Source: WHSM01 sp036375165
Lineage (GTDB): Bacteria; Actinomycetota; Actinomycetes; Mycobacteriales; Micromonosporaceae
Direction of reading: 5' to 3'
Length of the DNA: 64,000 bases
Assembly (NCBI GenBank): GCA_036375165.1
Contig: DASUSI010000140.1
Location: forward strand, 11,127 to 75,126
Shown here: positions 51,755 through 60,454 of the stretch, piece after piece
Position numbering within the stretch: the first letter of the stretch is position 1
Layout of the letters: each line of letters opens with the position of its first letter
Notes under the pieces: generated by a model
What the model saw: only the letters and a program-made list of their open reading frames with translations
Databases searched by the model: none
Told to the model about the DNA's origin: nothing
Position numbers and translations under genes: made by a program

Positions 51755-52430
51755 CGGGACCCGAGGAGTCCACGCCGTCGGCGCCGAAGCCGTCCGCGAG
51801 GATCTCGTCAGCCCGCTCGGCGAAGCTGGGATCTCCGCTGTCGAATATGCCGAGGGCTGGACGGCGGGTGCGGAGGCCGTCGCGGATCACGGCGGTGAGC
51901 CGGCGGGCCGCGTCCGGGTCGTCGCGGTGCCGGTTCATGGTGTGGCAGCCGACCAGCAATGTCTTGACGTCCGCGACGTCGATGTCCGGGCGGACCACCC
52001 CCGCGTCCTGCGCCCGGGACAGCAGCCGACCGAGCACCTCCTTGAAACGCCGCTCAGCCCCGGGCGCGAGTTGCTCAACGTCGAAGCCGAGGCCGGCCAG
52101 CGCGTCCGCCAGCCCCTTGTCGGTGGCGCCCTCAGTGACCAGAGCGGAGAAGTAGGCGAAGAACGCCGCTCCCGGATCCTCAGCACCGAGCAGCAGCTCG
52201 GCGCGTTCGATCAGCCAGGTGAACCGTGCCTCCACAACCGCCTGATACAGCTCCCGCTTGGTCGGGAAGTGCCGGTAGACCGTGCCCGCACCGACCCCGG
52301 CACGCCGGGCGATCTCGTCGATCGGCACTGAAAGCCCCTGTTCGGCGAAGGCGCGGTACGCGACGTCGAGCACCCGGGCGCGGTTCCGCGCGGCATCGGC
52401 GCGTAGCGAACGCGCTGGCTTCTCGGGCAT
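51744..52430 (-). CDS. TetR-family regulator
   Basis: 228 residues from ATG 52430. N-terminal helix-turn-helix: ARNRARVLDVAYRAFAEQGL, then IDEIARRAGVGAGTVYRHFP and KRELYQAVV. The all-helical ligand domain follows (ALVTEGATDKGLADALAGLG and VADVKTLLVGCHTMNRHRDD). Divergent from an SDR with a 138-base shared promoter region containing inverted repeats, the classical layout for a TetR controlling its neighbour. Confidence 0.9.
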   Translation of the reverse strand: MPEKPARSLRADAARNRARVLDVAYRAFAEQGLSVPIDEIARRAGVGAGTVYRHFPTKRELYQAVVEARFTWLIERAELLLGAEDPGAAFFAYFSALVTEGATDKGLADALAGLGFDVEQLAPGAERRFKEVLGRLLSRAQDAGVVRPDIDVADVKTLLVGCHTMNRHRDDPDAARRLTAVIRDGLRTRRPALGIFDSGDPSFAERADEILADGFGADGVDSSGPVSP

Positions 52431-52454
52431 GTTCGGGCAACCTCACGGACGGGG

Positions 52455-52515
52455 GTATAACCGGGGCGGTCGTTCCGCTTATACTGGAACCGACACCAAC
52501 CGGGGCGCAGGTTCC
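52455..52515. promoter_or_regulatory. Divergent promoter region with nested inverted repeats
   Basis: GTATAA (52455-52460) and TTATAC (52479-52484) are inverted copies that also contain -10-like boxes: TATACT for the SDR direction and TATACC for the TetR direction. Downstream, GGAACC (52486-52491) and GGTTCC (52510-52515) form a second inverted pair. One or both may bind the TetR protein. Confidence 0.45.
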
Positions 52516-52568
52516 GATTCTACGGTGACGGACCACGTTGTCCCCGAACCGACGAAGGATGAGGCCAG

Positions 52569-53483
52569 ATGAGCGACCGCTGGACCGCCGCCGAAGTCCC
52601 CGACCAGACCGGACGTACCGCGGTGGTCACCGGAGCCAACACCGGGATCGGGTACGAGGCGGCGAAAGTGCTCGCCGAGCGGGGCGCCACCGTCGTGCTG
52701 GCGGTCCGGGACGTCACGAAGGGCCAGGCCGCGGCCGACCGGATCCTCGCGGCCTCACCGCAGGTGCAGGTCCGGGTACAGCGGCTGGACCTGACGTCAC
52801 TCGCGTCGGTACGCGAGGCCGCCGACGCGCTGTCCACCACGTACCCGACGATCGACCTGCTGGTCAACAACGCGGGCGTGATGTGGACCCCGCGACGCCT
52901 CACGGCCGACGGGTTCGAGCTGCAGCTCGGCACCAACCACCTGGGCCACTTCGCACTCACCGGGCTGCTGCTGGACAAACTGGTCGCGACACCGAGCTCC
53001 CGGGTGGTGGTCATCAGCAGCCAGGCCCACCGCAGCGGCCGGATCCACTTCGACGACCTCCACCTGGAGCACGGCTACAGCCCGCACCGCGGGTACGCCC
53101 AGAGCAAGCTCGCGAACCTGATGTTCATGTACGAACTGCAACGCCGCCTGGCCGCCGGCAAGGCGGCAACCATCGCGGTCGCGGCGCACCCCGGGCTGGC
53201 CAGTACCGAACTGGTGCGCTACTCATCGAGCCCGGTTCGGCTGCTGAACCAGGTGTTCAGCCCGCTGTTCAACCAGAGCGCGGCGATGGGCGCGCTGCCC
53301 ACCCTGCGGGCCGCCACCGACCCGGAGGTACGCGGCGGCCAGTACTACGGCCCGTCCGGGATCGGCGAGGCGCGCGGTTACCCGAAACTCGTCGACTCCA
53401 ACAGGGACTCCCACGACGTCTCCCTGCAGCGTCGGTTGTGGACGGTGTCCGAGGAGCTGACAAAGATCACATACCCGGTCTGA
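52569..53483 (+). CDS. Short-chain dehydrogenase, retinol-dehydrogenase-like branch
   Basis: 304 residues from ATG 52569, preceded by AAGGATGAGG. TAVVTGANTGIGYEAAKVLA (TGxxxGIG), LLVNNAGVM, VVVISSQAHRSG (catalytic Ser region) and YAQSKLANLMF (YxxxK) are all present, together with NHLGHFALTGLLL. The extra length and the loop around the C-terminus fit the plant/actinobacterial WWOX-RDH-like SDRs. NADPH-dependent reduction of an aldehyde, ketone or xenobiotic is likely; control by the divergent TetR suggests induction by its substrate. Confidence 0.9.
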   Translation: MSDRWTAAEVPDQTGRTAVVTGANTGIGYEAAKVLAERGATVVLAVRDVTKGQAAADRILAASPQVQVRVQRLDLTSLASVREAADALSTTYPTIDLLVNNAGVMWTPRRLTADGFELQLGTNHLGHFALTGLLLDKLVATPSSRVVVISSQAHRSGRIHFDDLHLEHGYSPHRGYAQSKLANLMFMYELQRRLAAGKAATIAVAAHPGLASTELVRYSSSPVRLLNQVFSPLFNQSAAMGALPTLRAATDPEVRGGQYYGPSGIGEARGYPKLVDSNRDSHDVSLQRRLWTVSEELTKITYPV

Positions 53484-53489
53484 GATGGC

Positions 53490-54092
53490 TCAGCGGAGCA
53501 TCCGCAGCACCAGGTCGGCGTACTGGCGGCCCAGCTCGTCCGGCGACGGGCTGGCGCGGCTGGTGTACCAGCGGGCCACGTCGATGCCGAGCGACAGCAC
53601 CGCGCGGGCGGCCGTCGCCACGTCAGGCACCTGGAAACGGCCAGCCGCGACGCCATCCGAGATCACGTCCTGCACCAGTTGCTCGGTACGCCGTCTCAGG
53701 TCCCGTACCACCCGGAACTCCTGCTCCGGCAGGGCGTGCAGTTCGTACTGCACGACCCGGGCGATCCGGTGCTGGTGGGCGTGCCAGGCCACGAAGTCCT
53801 CCACGATCCGCCGAACCCGCAGCTCCGGATCGGTGGAGCTGTCCACCGCCCGGCGTACCAGGTCCAGCGCCTCCTCATGGCCACTGCGCGCGATCGCGAA
53901 CAGCAGCGCGACCTTCGACGGGAAGTGGACGTAGAGCGCGGCCGGGCTCATCCCGGCCGCGGCGGCGATGTCCCGGGTCGTGGTGGCGTGGTACCCGCGT
54001 TCGGAGAACGCTTCGGTCGCCGCGAGTACCAGGCGGCGGGCGTTCTCCGGCCTTACCTGCGGGCCCGGCCCGTCTGGCAGGGCCGAGGTCAC
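53490..54092 (-). CDS. TetR-family regulator of the acyl-CoA operon
   Basis: 200 residues from GTG 54092, overlapping the upstream acyl-CoA dehydrogenase stop (GTGA). The DNA-binding helix-turn-helix is TTTRDIAAAAGMSPAALYVHFP; the ligand domain (YELHALPEQEFRVVRDLRRR and AARAVLSLGIDVARWYTS) resembles KstR2/FadR-like acyl-CoA-sensing TetRs. It is the last gene of the five-gene operon starting at 57636 and probably binds the AAGCGCTT site before that operon, closing an autoregulatory loop. Confidence 0.9.
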   Translation of the reverse strand: MTSALPDGPGPQVRPENARRLVLAATEAFSERGYHATTTRDIAAAAGMSPAALYVHFPSKVALLFAIARSGHEEALDLVRRAVDSSTDPELRVRRIVEDFVAWHAHQHRIARVVQYELHALPEQEFRVVRDLRRRTEQLVQDVISDGVAAGRFQVPDVATAARAVLSLGIDVARWYTSRASPSPDELGRQYADLVLRMLR

Positions 54093-55213
54093 CGGGGGGG
54101 ACCCGGGAGGTCGATCATCGTGGCGAGCCTGGCCCGGTGCCGGCCGGGCGTGCCGAGCGCGATCTCGGCACTCTTCGCGCGTTTGAGATACAGGTGGACC
54201 GGGTGCTCCCAGGTCATCCCGATCCCGCCGTGCAGTTGCACCGCTTCCTCAGCGGCCCGTACCGCGACCGTGGCGCAGTGCGACTGCGCCACCGCGACGG
54301 CGACGGGCACGTCCGGGCTGGCGGTGGCGAGCGCGTCAGCGACGTAGCGGGCGGCTGCCCGCGCGGTGACAAGTTGCTGCCACAGGTCAGCCAGCCGGTG
54401 CTTGAGCGCCTGGAAGGACCCGACCGGGCGGCCGAACTGGTGTCGCTGCTTCAGGTATCCGACGGTGCTCTCCAAGCACCACTCGGCGATTCCCAACTGC
54501 TCGGAGGCGAGCAGCCCGGCACCGGTGAGCAGCGCGGTTTCCAGGGCCGCGACGGCGGTCCGGCCGACCGCGACCGGAGCCGCCGGGGCACCGTCCAGAA
54601 CCACCTCGGCGAGCGGACGGGTCAGGTCCAGGCTGACCTCGGGGGTGATCGTCGCCGCATCCGCCGGTACGGCGTGCAACTCCGGCCCGTTCGGACCCAG
54701 CGCGGGCACCACCAGCAGGTCCGCGATCGCGGCGTGCGCCACCGCGGGCACCCGCCCGGTCAGCCCACCGGCACCGGCCCGTACCGCGTCTGGGAAGCCG
54801 GCACCCGGGTACGCCGCGAACGAGTGCGCCAGGGTGGCGGTGCGCTCCCCGGAAGCGACCCCGGGCAGCAGGTCGGAGCCACAGGCCAGCAACGCCGTGG
54901 TGGCGAGTACCGAATGACCCAGGTACGGCACCGGAGCGACGTGGCGGCCCAACTCCTCCAGCACCACCGCGGTCTCCCGTACCGTCGCGCCCTGGCCGCC
55001 GGAAGCCTCCGGGACCTGCAACGCGGTCACCCCCAGCCCGTCCACCAAGGTCTTCCACAACCCCATGTCGTACGGCTGCGCGGACTCACACCGGGCGAGC
55101 ACATCCGCCGGCTGGCAGCGGTCGGTCAGCAACTCGCGGACCATGCTCCGCAGGTCCTGCTCGACGTCGGAGTACAGCAGATCGGCGGACGCCGTGTCAC
55201 GCGGTCCGGTCAT
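54089..55213 (-). CDS. Acyl-CoA dehydrogenase (small, divergent)
   Basis: 374 residues from ATG 55213, overlapping the upstream stop (ATGA). The order of domains is that of acyl-CoA dehydrogenases: helical N-terminus (ALQVPEASGGQGATVRETAV), beta-domain, and C-terminal helices with HQFGRPVGSFQALKHRLADL and VQLHGGIGMTWEHPVHLYL. The usual catalytic Glu stretch is not obvious, as in the beta subunits of the paired steroid-type FadE dehydrogenases. Probably forms a heterotetramer with the larger dehydrogenase encoded directly upstream. Confidence 0.9.
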   Translation of the reverse strand: MTGPRDTASADLLYSDVEQDLRSMVRELLTDRCQPADVLARCESAQPYDMGLWKTLVDGLGVTALQVPEASGGQGATVRETAVVLEELGRHVAPVPYLGHSVLATTALLACGSDLLPGVASGERTATLAHSFAAYPGAGFPDAVRAGAGGLTGRVPAVAHAAIADLLVVPALGPNGPELHAVPADAATITPEVSLDLTRPLAEVVLDGAPAAPVAVGRTAVAALETALLTGAGLLASEQLGIAEWCLESTVGYLKQRHQFGRPVGSFQALKHRLADLWQQLVTARAAARYVADALATASPDVPVAVAVAQSHCATVAVRAAEEAVQLHGGIGMTWEHPVHLYLKRAKSAEIALGTPGRHRARLATMIDLPGPPR

Positions 55214-56397
55214 CGTGGCAGGTCCTTCCATGGGATGTCCTTGTCGACCCGGGGCTCGGAGGGCAGCCCGAGCACCCGCTCGGCGATGATGTTCCGCAGG
55301 ATCTCCGAGGTGCCGCCCTCGATGGAGTTGCCCTTGGCCCGCAGGTACCGGTAGCCGGCCTCCCGACCGGTGAAGTCGACGCGGTCCGGACGGCGCGGGG
55401 CCCAGTCGTCGTACCGCAGGCCGTCCTCAGCCAGAAATTCAACCTCCAGGCTGGACAGTTCCTGAGACAACCGGGCGAAGCCGAGCTTCATCGCCGAACC
55501 CTCCGGCCCCGGTGCTCCGGAGGCAAGCTGTTGGCGCAGCCGCTGGCCCGCCAGCCGCAGCGCCTCCCACTCCACCCACAGCCGCAGCAGCCGGTCGTGG
55601 AGGTCACCGGTACGCAGTTCCGGCCGTTCCCGCCAGTTCCGGGCGACCACGCCGACCATGCCGGCTTCCCGGGGAAGCGGGCCGCCCCCGATCGCGACCC
55701 GCTCGTTCATCAGGGTGGTCTGCGCCACCTTCCAGCCTTCGCCCACGCCACCGAGCCGGTACGAGTCCGGAATCCGGGCTTCGGTCAGGAACACCTCGTT
55801 GAACTCCGCTTCGCCGGTGATCTGGCGCAGCGGGCGTACCTCCACCCCGGGGTCGGTCATGTCGCAGATGAAGTACGTCATGCCCTGGTGCTTGGGCAGG
55901 TCCGGGTCGGTGCGGGCGAGCAGGATCGCCCAGCGGGCGTTGTGCGCGCTGGAGGTCCAGACCTTCTGCCCGGTGAGCAGCCAGTCGTCACCGTCGCGGC
56001 GGGCCCGGGTGGCGACCGACGCGAGGTCGGAGCCTGCGCCGGGCTCGCTGAACAGTTGGCACCACGCTTCCTCGCCGGTCCACAGCGGACGCAGGAACCG
56101 GCGCTTCTGTTCGTCGGTGCCGTGCCGCAGGATGGTCGGGGCCGCCATGCCAAGCCCGATCCCGATCCGGCGCGGCTGGTTGTCCGGCGCACCGGCAGCC
56201 CGCAGTTCGGCGTCCACCACGGACTGCGACGGGCGGGGCAGGCCAAGTCCGCCGAGGCCCTCCGGGAAGTGGATCCACGCCAGGCCGGCGTCGAACCGGG
56301 CCCGGAGAAACTCCAGCCGGTCGGTGGCCGCCGGGTCGTGGGCCGCCAGGAATTTACGGGTACGCTCCCGCAGCTCCGCAGCCTGGTCGGTGCTCAT
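55210..56397 (-). CDS. Acyl-CoA dehydrogenase (full-length partner)
   Basis: 395 residues from ATG 56397. Flavin- and substrate-site signatures: QLFSEPGAGSDLASVATRAR, WLLTGQKVWTSSAHNARWAI, DPGVEVRPLRQITGEAEFNE, YRYLRAKGNSIEGGTSEILR. The last of these is the C-terminal FAD-contact and active-site helix. Two adjacent acyl-CoA dehydrogenases, one divergent, are typical of alpha2beta2 FadE-type enzymes acting on bulky CoA esters such as steroid side chains. Overlaps both neighbours. Confidence 0.92.
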   Translation of the reverse strand: MSTDQAAELRERTRKFLAAHDPAATDRLEFLRARFDAGLAWIHFPEGLGGLGLPRPSQSVVDAELRAAGAPDNQPRRIGIGLGMAAPTILRHGTDEQKRRFLRPLWTGEEAWCQLFSEPGAGSDLASVATRARRDGDDWLLTGQKVWTSSAHNARWAILLARTDPDLPKHQGMTYFICDMTDPGVEVRPLRQITGEAEFNEVFLTEARIPDSYRLGGVGEGWKVAQTTLMNERVAIGGGPLPREAGMVGVVARNWRERPELRTGDLHDRLLRLWVEWEALRLAGQRLRQQLASGAPGPEGSAMKLGFARLSQELSSLEVEFLAEDGLRYDDWAPRRPDRVDFTGREAGYRYLRAKGNSIEGGTSEILRNIIAERVLGLPSEPRVDKDIPWKDLPR

Positions 56398-56846
56398 GCG
56401 AGCAGCCGTACCACGACGTCGGCGACGCACGCCGGCTTGGCGACGCCCTCGATCTCCACCGTGTACCGCAGCACCGCCTGCTTGCCGCCCGGTACGTCGC
56501 TCACCTCGGCGAGTTCCACACCAGCCCGGATCCGGGAGCCGACCGGAACCGGAGCCGGGAAGCGTACCTTCTCGGTGCCGTAGTTGATCCCCATCGTGAT
56601 CCCATCGACCCGGTAGATCTGCCAGCCCAGTAGCGGGATCAGCGACAACGTCAGGTAGCCGTGCGCGATGGTGCCGCCGAACGGGCCTTTGGCGGCCCGT
56701 TCCGGGTCCACGTGGATCCACTGGTGGTCACCGGTCGCTTCGGCGAACTGGTTGACCTGCTGCTGGGTCACGGTGTGCCAGTCGCTGTGGCCGAGATGCT
56801 CGCCCTTTGCGGCGGCGAACTCGTCCAGTCCGGAGAAGACACGCAT
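56394..56846 (-). CDS. MaoC-like enoyl-CoA hydratase
   Basis: ATG 56846 follows AAGGAGAG by 7 bases; 150 residues. A single hotdog domain with the hydratase-2 motif: FAEATGDHQWIHVDPERAAKG (Asp and His of the catalytic pair) then FGGTIAHGYLTLSLIPLL. Hydrates the enoyl-CoA produced by the dehydrogenases. Its stop overlaps the dehydrogenase start. Confidence 0.92.
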   Translation of the reverse strand: MRVFSGLDEFAAAKGEHLGHSDWHTVTQQQVNQFAEATGDHQWIHVDPERAAKGPFGGTIAHGYLTLSLIPLLGWQIYRVDGITMGINYGTEKVRFPAPVPVGSRIRAGVELAEVSDVPGGKQAVLRYTVEIEGVAKPACVADVVVRLLA

Positions 56847-56874
56847 GTTCAACTCTCCTTGGTCAGGTGCCCGG

Positions 56875-57636
56875 TCAGTCCTGGGGTCCGCCGGCCACGT
56901 AGATCACCTGGCCGGACACGAACGACGCCTCGTCGCTGACCAGGAACGCGGCCACGGCGGCGATGTCCTGCGGGTTGCCGGTGCGGCCGACCGGGATCGT
57001 GCTCGCGGCGTGCTTCTTGAACTCGTCGAACGGGACACCGAGCCGCGCCGCCGTGGCGGCGGTCATCTCGGTCTCGATGAACCCGGGCGCGATCGCGTTC
57101 ACGGTGACCCCGAACTTGCCCAGCTCGATCGCCAGGGTCTTGGTGAAGCCCTGCAACCCGGCCTTGGCCGTGGAGTAGTTGGCCTGGCCCCGGTTGCCGA
57201 GTGCCGAGGTGCTCGACAGGTTGACGATCCGGCCCCATTTCGCCTCGGTCATGTGTGCCTGAACCGCCCGGCTCATCAGGAACGAGCCGCGCAGGTGTAC
57301 CCCGATCACCGAGTCCCAGTCCTGGTCGGTCATCTTGAACAACAGGTTGTCGCGGGTGATGCCGGCGTTGTTGACCAGTACGGTCGGTGGCCCCAGTTCG
57401 TCGGCGATCCTTGCCACGGCCGCGTCGACCTGTCCGGAGTCGCTGACGTCGGCACCGACGGCGAGTGCCCGGCCGCCCGCGGACTCGATGGCCTTGACGG
57501 TGCCGGCACAGGCCGACTCGTCAAGGTCGATGACACCCACCGCGAATCCGTCACGTGCCAGCCGGTTGGCGACGGCGGCCCCGATGCCACGGGCGGCACC
57601 GGTCACGATCGCGGTTCGCTGCTGGGACTCGGTCAC
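56875..57636 (-). CDS. FabG-like 3-hydroxyacyl-CoA/ACP short-chain dehydrogenase
   Basis: GTG 57636 is preferred (GTGGAGG five bases upstream); 253 residues. TAIVTGAARGIGAAVANRLA (TGxxxGIG), VLVNNAGITRDNLLF, IVNLSSTSALG with the catalytic Ser, YSTAKAGLQGFTK (YxxxK) and NAIAPGFIETEM complete a FabG pattern. In this operon it most likely oxidises the 3-hydroxyacyl-CoA formed by the MaoC enzyme. First gene of the operon, 65 bases after the palindromic operator. Confidence 0.92.
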   Translation of the reverse strand: MTESQQRTAIVTGAARGIGAAVANRLARDGFAVGVIDLDESACAGTVKAIESAGGRALAVGADVSDSGQVDAAVARIADELGPPTVLVNNAGITRDNLLFKMTDQDWDSVIGVHLRGSFLMSRAVQAHMTEAKWGRIVNLSSTSALGNRGQANYSTAKAGLQGFTKTLAIELGKFGVTVNAIAPGFIETEMTAATAARLGVPFDEFKKHAASTIPVGRTGNPQDIAAVAAFLVSDEASFVSGQVIYVAGGPQD

Positions 57637-57700
57637 TGCGTCCTCCACACGTTCGGTCGACTTCCAGCGGTCACGGAGCCTCCGGTCCGCCCCAACTTAC

Positions 57701-57714
57701 TAAGCAAGCGCTTA
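57701..57714. promoter_or_regulatory. TetR-type operator TAAGCAAGCGCTTA
   Basis: Outer halves TAAGC and GCTTA are inverted repeats and the core AAGCGCTT is a perfect palindrome. AAGCGCTT-centred boxes are typical operators of TetR regulators of acyl-CoA metabolism in actinobacteria. It sits at the promoter of the operon 57636-53490, whose last gene is a TetR. Confidence 0.65.
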
Positions 57715-57793
57715 TTCACGCTGGTCGCCGACCGTACCGACCACTCCGCCCGGCTGTCCAGCCGTCCCCATGACGAAACGGCAATCACGTCGT

Positions 57794-59062
57794 TCAGTCA
57801 GAACGCCAGATCGCGGAGACCGGAACCGCCCACAGTCGCTCCCCGAGCGGCAGCATCTGGGCTCCGGCGTGGATCACCAGCCCCACCCTGAACCGTTGCC
57901 CCAGCCGGTCTCGCAGCATCGCCAGCTGTTGGGCATGCCGCACGCTCGGCGTACTCGTGAGCTTGATCTCGATTCCAGCGACCTCCCCGCTTCTCCGCTC
58001 CTCCACGACAACATCCACCTCGTGACGGTCACGGTCCCGCCAGTGGAACAGGTCCACCGCCGCCTCGCACCAGGTCGCCTGCTTTCTGAGCTCGTTGACG
58101 ACGAGTGTTTCGAACAGAGCACCAGCGACCCGGCCGTCAGCGTGGGCGGCGAAAACCTGCCGCCCGGCACCGACCAGGTCGGCCGCGAGCCCGGTGTCCA
58201 CCACAAACATCTTCGGACGCCGCTTGGTTCTGGTGGTCACGTTGGTGGACCACGCCGGAAGCAGCGTGACCAGATGCAGGGCCTCCAGGAGGGACAGGTA
58301 GTTGCTGGTGGTGTCGCGGCCGACATCCGCGTCGTTGGCGAGGTCTGTGACCACCAGTTCCTGGGAGGTACGCGCCGCCACCAACCTCAGCAGCCGGCGT
58401 AGCTCCGCCTCCAAGCGCACGTCGACCAGAGGACGCAACGCCTCCCGCGAGACGACGTCGTGCACGTAGCCGGAGAACCAGTCTCTGCGTTGGCGCTCGG
58501 TCAGGGCTTCGACCACGACCTCTGGGTAGCCGCCCTGAAGGATCAGGTCCACGAGTTCGGTCCGGGTCACGCCACCGGATTCCGAAGGCCACGCTTCCAC
58601 ATCAAAGAGCCGGTCGATGAAGGTCTCTTTGACCCCGCGACGCTCCCCGATCGACAACGGCCAGAGCGTCAGCCGCCCCACGCGCCCGGCCAGGGTCTCT
58701 GAGATGCCGCGATCCGCCGTGTAGTTCGTGGAGCCGGTGAGCAGCACCTGACCGCGTCGGCGGTCCAGGTCAGCCGCCTGCTTGACGGCGAGCAGGAACC
58801 CCTGTCCGGCCCGTTGGAACTCATCGACCGCAGCGGGCCTGGGCAGTGACGCCACGAACCCGATGGGGTCCTGCTGTGCCCGATCCAACACCGCTTCGTC
58901 ATCGAAGGTGAACCACGATCGCTGGGAAAGGTCGAGGAGGTCTCGTGCCAGCGTGGTCTTGCCGGTCTGACGGGCACCGCCCAGCATGACGAGCCTGAAG
59001 ACTGCGAGTAACTCCCGCACCCGAGGTGCCGCGTTTCGGCTGATCAGGTCCACGTCAGACAT
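57794..59062 (-). CDS. DUF4143-family AAA ATPase
   Basis: ATG 59062 gives 422 residues, the usual length. Walker A is LVMLGGARQTGKTTLARDLL and Walker B-like PAAVDEFQRAGQGFLLAVKQ; QVLLTGSTNY is the sensor. The C-terminal DUF4143 part, nuclease-like in fold, has LFETLVVNELRKQA, DLFHWRDRDRHEVDVVVEE and VAGIEIKLTSTPSVRHAQQL, in which the D/E-V-D and E-I-K residues recall a restriction-endonuclease core. Such ATPases are common accessory genes, sometimes in defence or toxin contexts; the role is not settled. Confidence 0.9.
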   Translation of the reverse strand: MSDVDLISRNAAPRVRELLAVFRLVMLGGARQTGKTTLARDLLDLSQRSWFTFDDEAVLDRAQQDPIGFVASLPRPAAVDEFQRAGQGFLLAVKQAADLDRRRGQVLLTGSTNYTADRGISETLAGRVGRLTLWPLSIGERRGVKETFIDRLFDVEAWPSESGGVTRTELVDLILQGGYPEVVVEALTERQRRDWFSGYVHDVVSREALRPLVDVRLEAELRRLLRLVAARTSQELVVTDLANDADVGRDTTSNYLSLLEALHLVTLLPAWSTNVTTRTKRRPKMFVVDTGLAADLVGAGRQVFAAHADGRVAGALFETLVVNELRKQATWCEAAVDLFHWRDRDRHEVDVVVEERRSGEVAGIEIKLTSTPSVRHAQQLAMLRDRLGQRFRVGLVIHAGAQMLPLGERLWAVPVSAIWRSD

Positions 59063-59071
59063 CCTAACCAG

Positions 59072-59105
59072 CAAAACGCGGAGATCGTAGCCGACAAAAC
59101 GCGGA
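59072..59105. repeat. Direct repeat of CAAAACGCGGA, 23-bp spacing
   Basis: Two identical 11-base copies at 59072-59082 and 59095-59105, starting 10 bases upstream of the DUF4143 gene. They sit at about two helical turns, so they could be a pair of protein-binding sites in its promoter. Confidence 0.4.
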
Positions 59106-59219
59106 CTCTCTAGGCAACACTTTGACGATCTTGTACGAGCCCTGGGGCGGCCACCAGATCCCGCGTCGCAACACGGCGGGGCCAGGACGTTCGCCATCCC
59201 AACCCCGCCGCGCTGGCGG

Positions 59220-59975
59220 TCAACGACGGGTGACCGCCGCAACCACATCGCGGATGGTGGGGCCGGCCAAGTGGTCAACGAGGTAGGACAGCCACCGAGA
59301 GAACTGGTTGGTGTCGTCGTCCCGTACATGGAGATAGCGGCTCAGACCCAGTGCGGTGACCAGCGCGGACAGGGCAAGTGCCCGGCTGTCCGGTTCCGCC
59401 TCCGGGGCGCGGCGGTAGTCGTCAACCAGGTCGCGGACGGTGGAGCGGGCCCGCACCGGGTACGCCTTGTGGGTCGCCTGGTAGGCGTCGGTACGGAACA
59501 ACCAGAACCGCCAGCGGGTGCTGCGTTCCAGGACTCCGCCGGCGATCATGTCCGCGCGTACCCGTTCGTAAAGGTTGGTGGCGGCAAACTGGTCGATGAC
59601 GTCGCCGACGCGCAGCCGACCGCCGGTGTTCCAGAGGGCGGCGAGCAGGTTGTCACTGAGCGGGTCACCGATCGGTTCCGGGGACATCACCCTGACCTGG
59701 TCGGAGTCCCGCACGCCGACGCCCTGACGGGCGTCGAACCGCCATCCGATGTTGACTCTGCGGGCGAGCCAGAGGTCGAACAGGACCGTGCCGGCCAGGC
59801 CACGTACCAGCCAGTTCTCGTCAAGGTGGGCTTGGCCGGTGTCGTCGTCGTGAGCGATCAGGTACAGCGCTGTGCGTAGTGGCATCCAGGCGTTGTGGGC
59901 GGTCCGGTCTTCTCCGTTGGGAAGGATGTTCCGAAGTCGGGTCATGGCAGTGCGCTCAAGGGTGTTGGTGGCCAT
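59220..59975 (-). CDS. GPP34 (GOLPH3-like) family phosphoprotein
   Basis: 251 residues from ATG 59975, preceded by AGGAG. LRTALYLIAHDDDTGQAHLD is the N-terminal GPP34 pattern (LxxLxLxAHDxxTG), and ENWLVRGLAGTVLFDLWLAR, VGDVIDQFAATNLYERVRAD, GVLERSTRWRFWLFRTDAY and ALSALVTALGLSRYL continue it. In eukaryotes the fold binds phosphoinositide at Golgi membranes; in actinobacteria these genes are numerous and their role is unknown. Confidence 0.88.
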   Translation of the reverse strand: MATNTLERTAMTRLRNILPNGEDRTAHNAWMPLRTALYLIAHDDDTGQAHLDENWLVRGLAGTVLFDLWLARRVNIGWRFDARQGVGVRDSDQVRVMSPEPIGDPLSDNLLAALWNTGGRLRVGDVIDQFAATNLYERVRADMIAGGVLERSTRWRFWLFRTDAYQATHKAYPVRARSTVRDLVDDYRRAPEAEPDSRALALSALVTALGLSRYLHVRDDDTNQFSRWLSYLVDHLAGPTIRDVVAAVTRR

Positions 59976-60063
59976 GGGTCAGCTCCTGTCAGGGTTGTGG
60001 CTGCTGGTCGCCGGGTGTCGTGGCTCGGCGACTGGGTTGGCATCTGGCTCCTTTGGCTACGGG

Positions 60064-60339
60064 TCAGTAGGGCAGTTGCGGTGGTGGCTCCGGGATGTGT
60101 CGCCGCCTGGGTATGGGCGGCACCGGGGTCACGTCCCGTGGCGGCCTCGGCTCGGGAGCCGGCGGTACCGGGTCCGATTGCCGGGCTGGCCAGGTCGCGA
60201 GGGTCATCTGCGGTGGTGGGCAGAGCCATCCCGCGAGGTGGCCTCGGCTGTCCAGGTGGGTGAGTCCGATGTCGGTGTCGACGGTGGGGTGTCGGCAGTG
60301 CACGCAGAGCGTCGGCTGGGGCTGGGGCGTCCCGGTCAC
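60064..60339 (-). CDS. Small protein with a two-Cys knuckle and Pro-rich tail
   Basis: 91 residues from GTG 60339. CVHCRHPTVDTDIGLTH and a third Cys in AGWLCPPPQ look like a minimal zinc ribbon; the last 45 residues are Pro/Arg-rich and probably disordered. No ribosome binding site is evident. Function unknown; it lies between the GPP34 gene and another small Cys-containing membrane protein. Confidence 0.5.
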   Translation of the reverse strand: MTGTPQPQPTLCVHCRHPTVDTDIGLTHLDSRGHLAGWLCPPPQMTLATWPARQSDPVPPAPEPRPPRDVTPVPPIPRRRHIPEPPPQLPY

Positions 60340-60454
60340 GGGTGTGCCTGCTCAGGTGTTCCCACGGTTATTCGATTTCTCGTTGACTCCCGGCCCGGTT
60401 TAACAACAAAAAGTCCACAAACCATGCGGGGGTACGCGACAGCGGCGGGCCGGT

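Noticed and set aside
52538..55354. A 938-codon plus-strand open frame
   Set aside because: Overlaps the SDR in another frame and runs antisense to TetR and acyl-CoA dehydrogenase; composition is Arg/Pro/Gly-rich.
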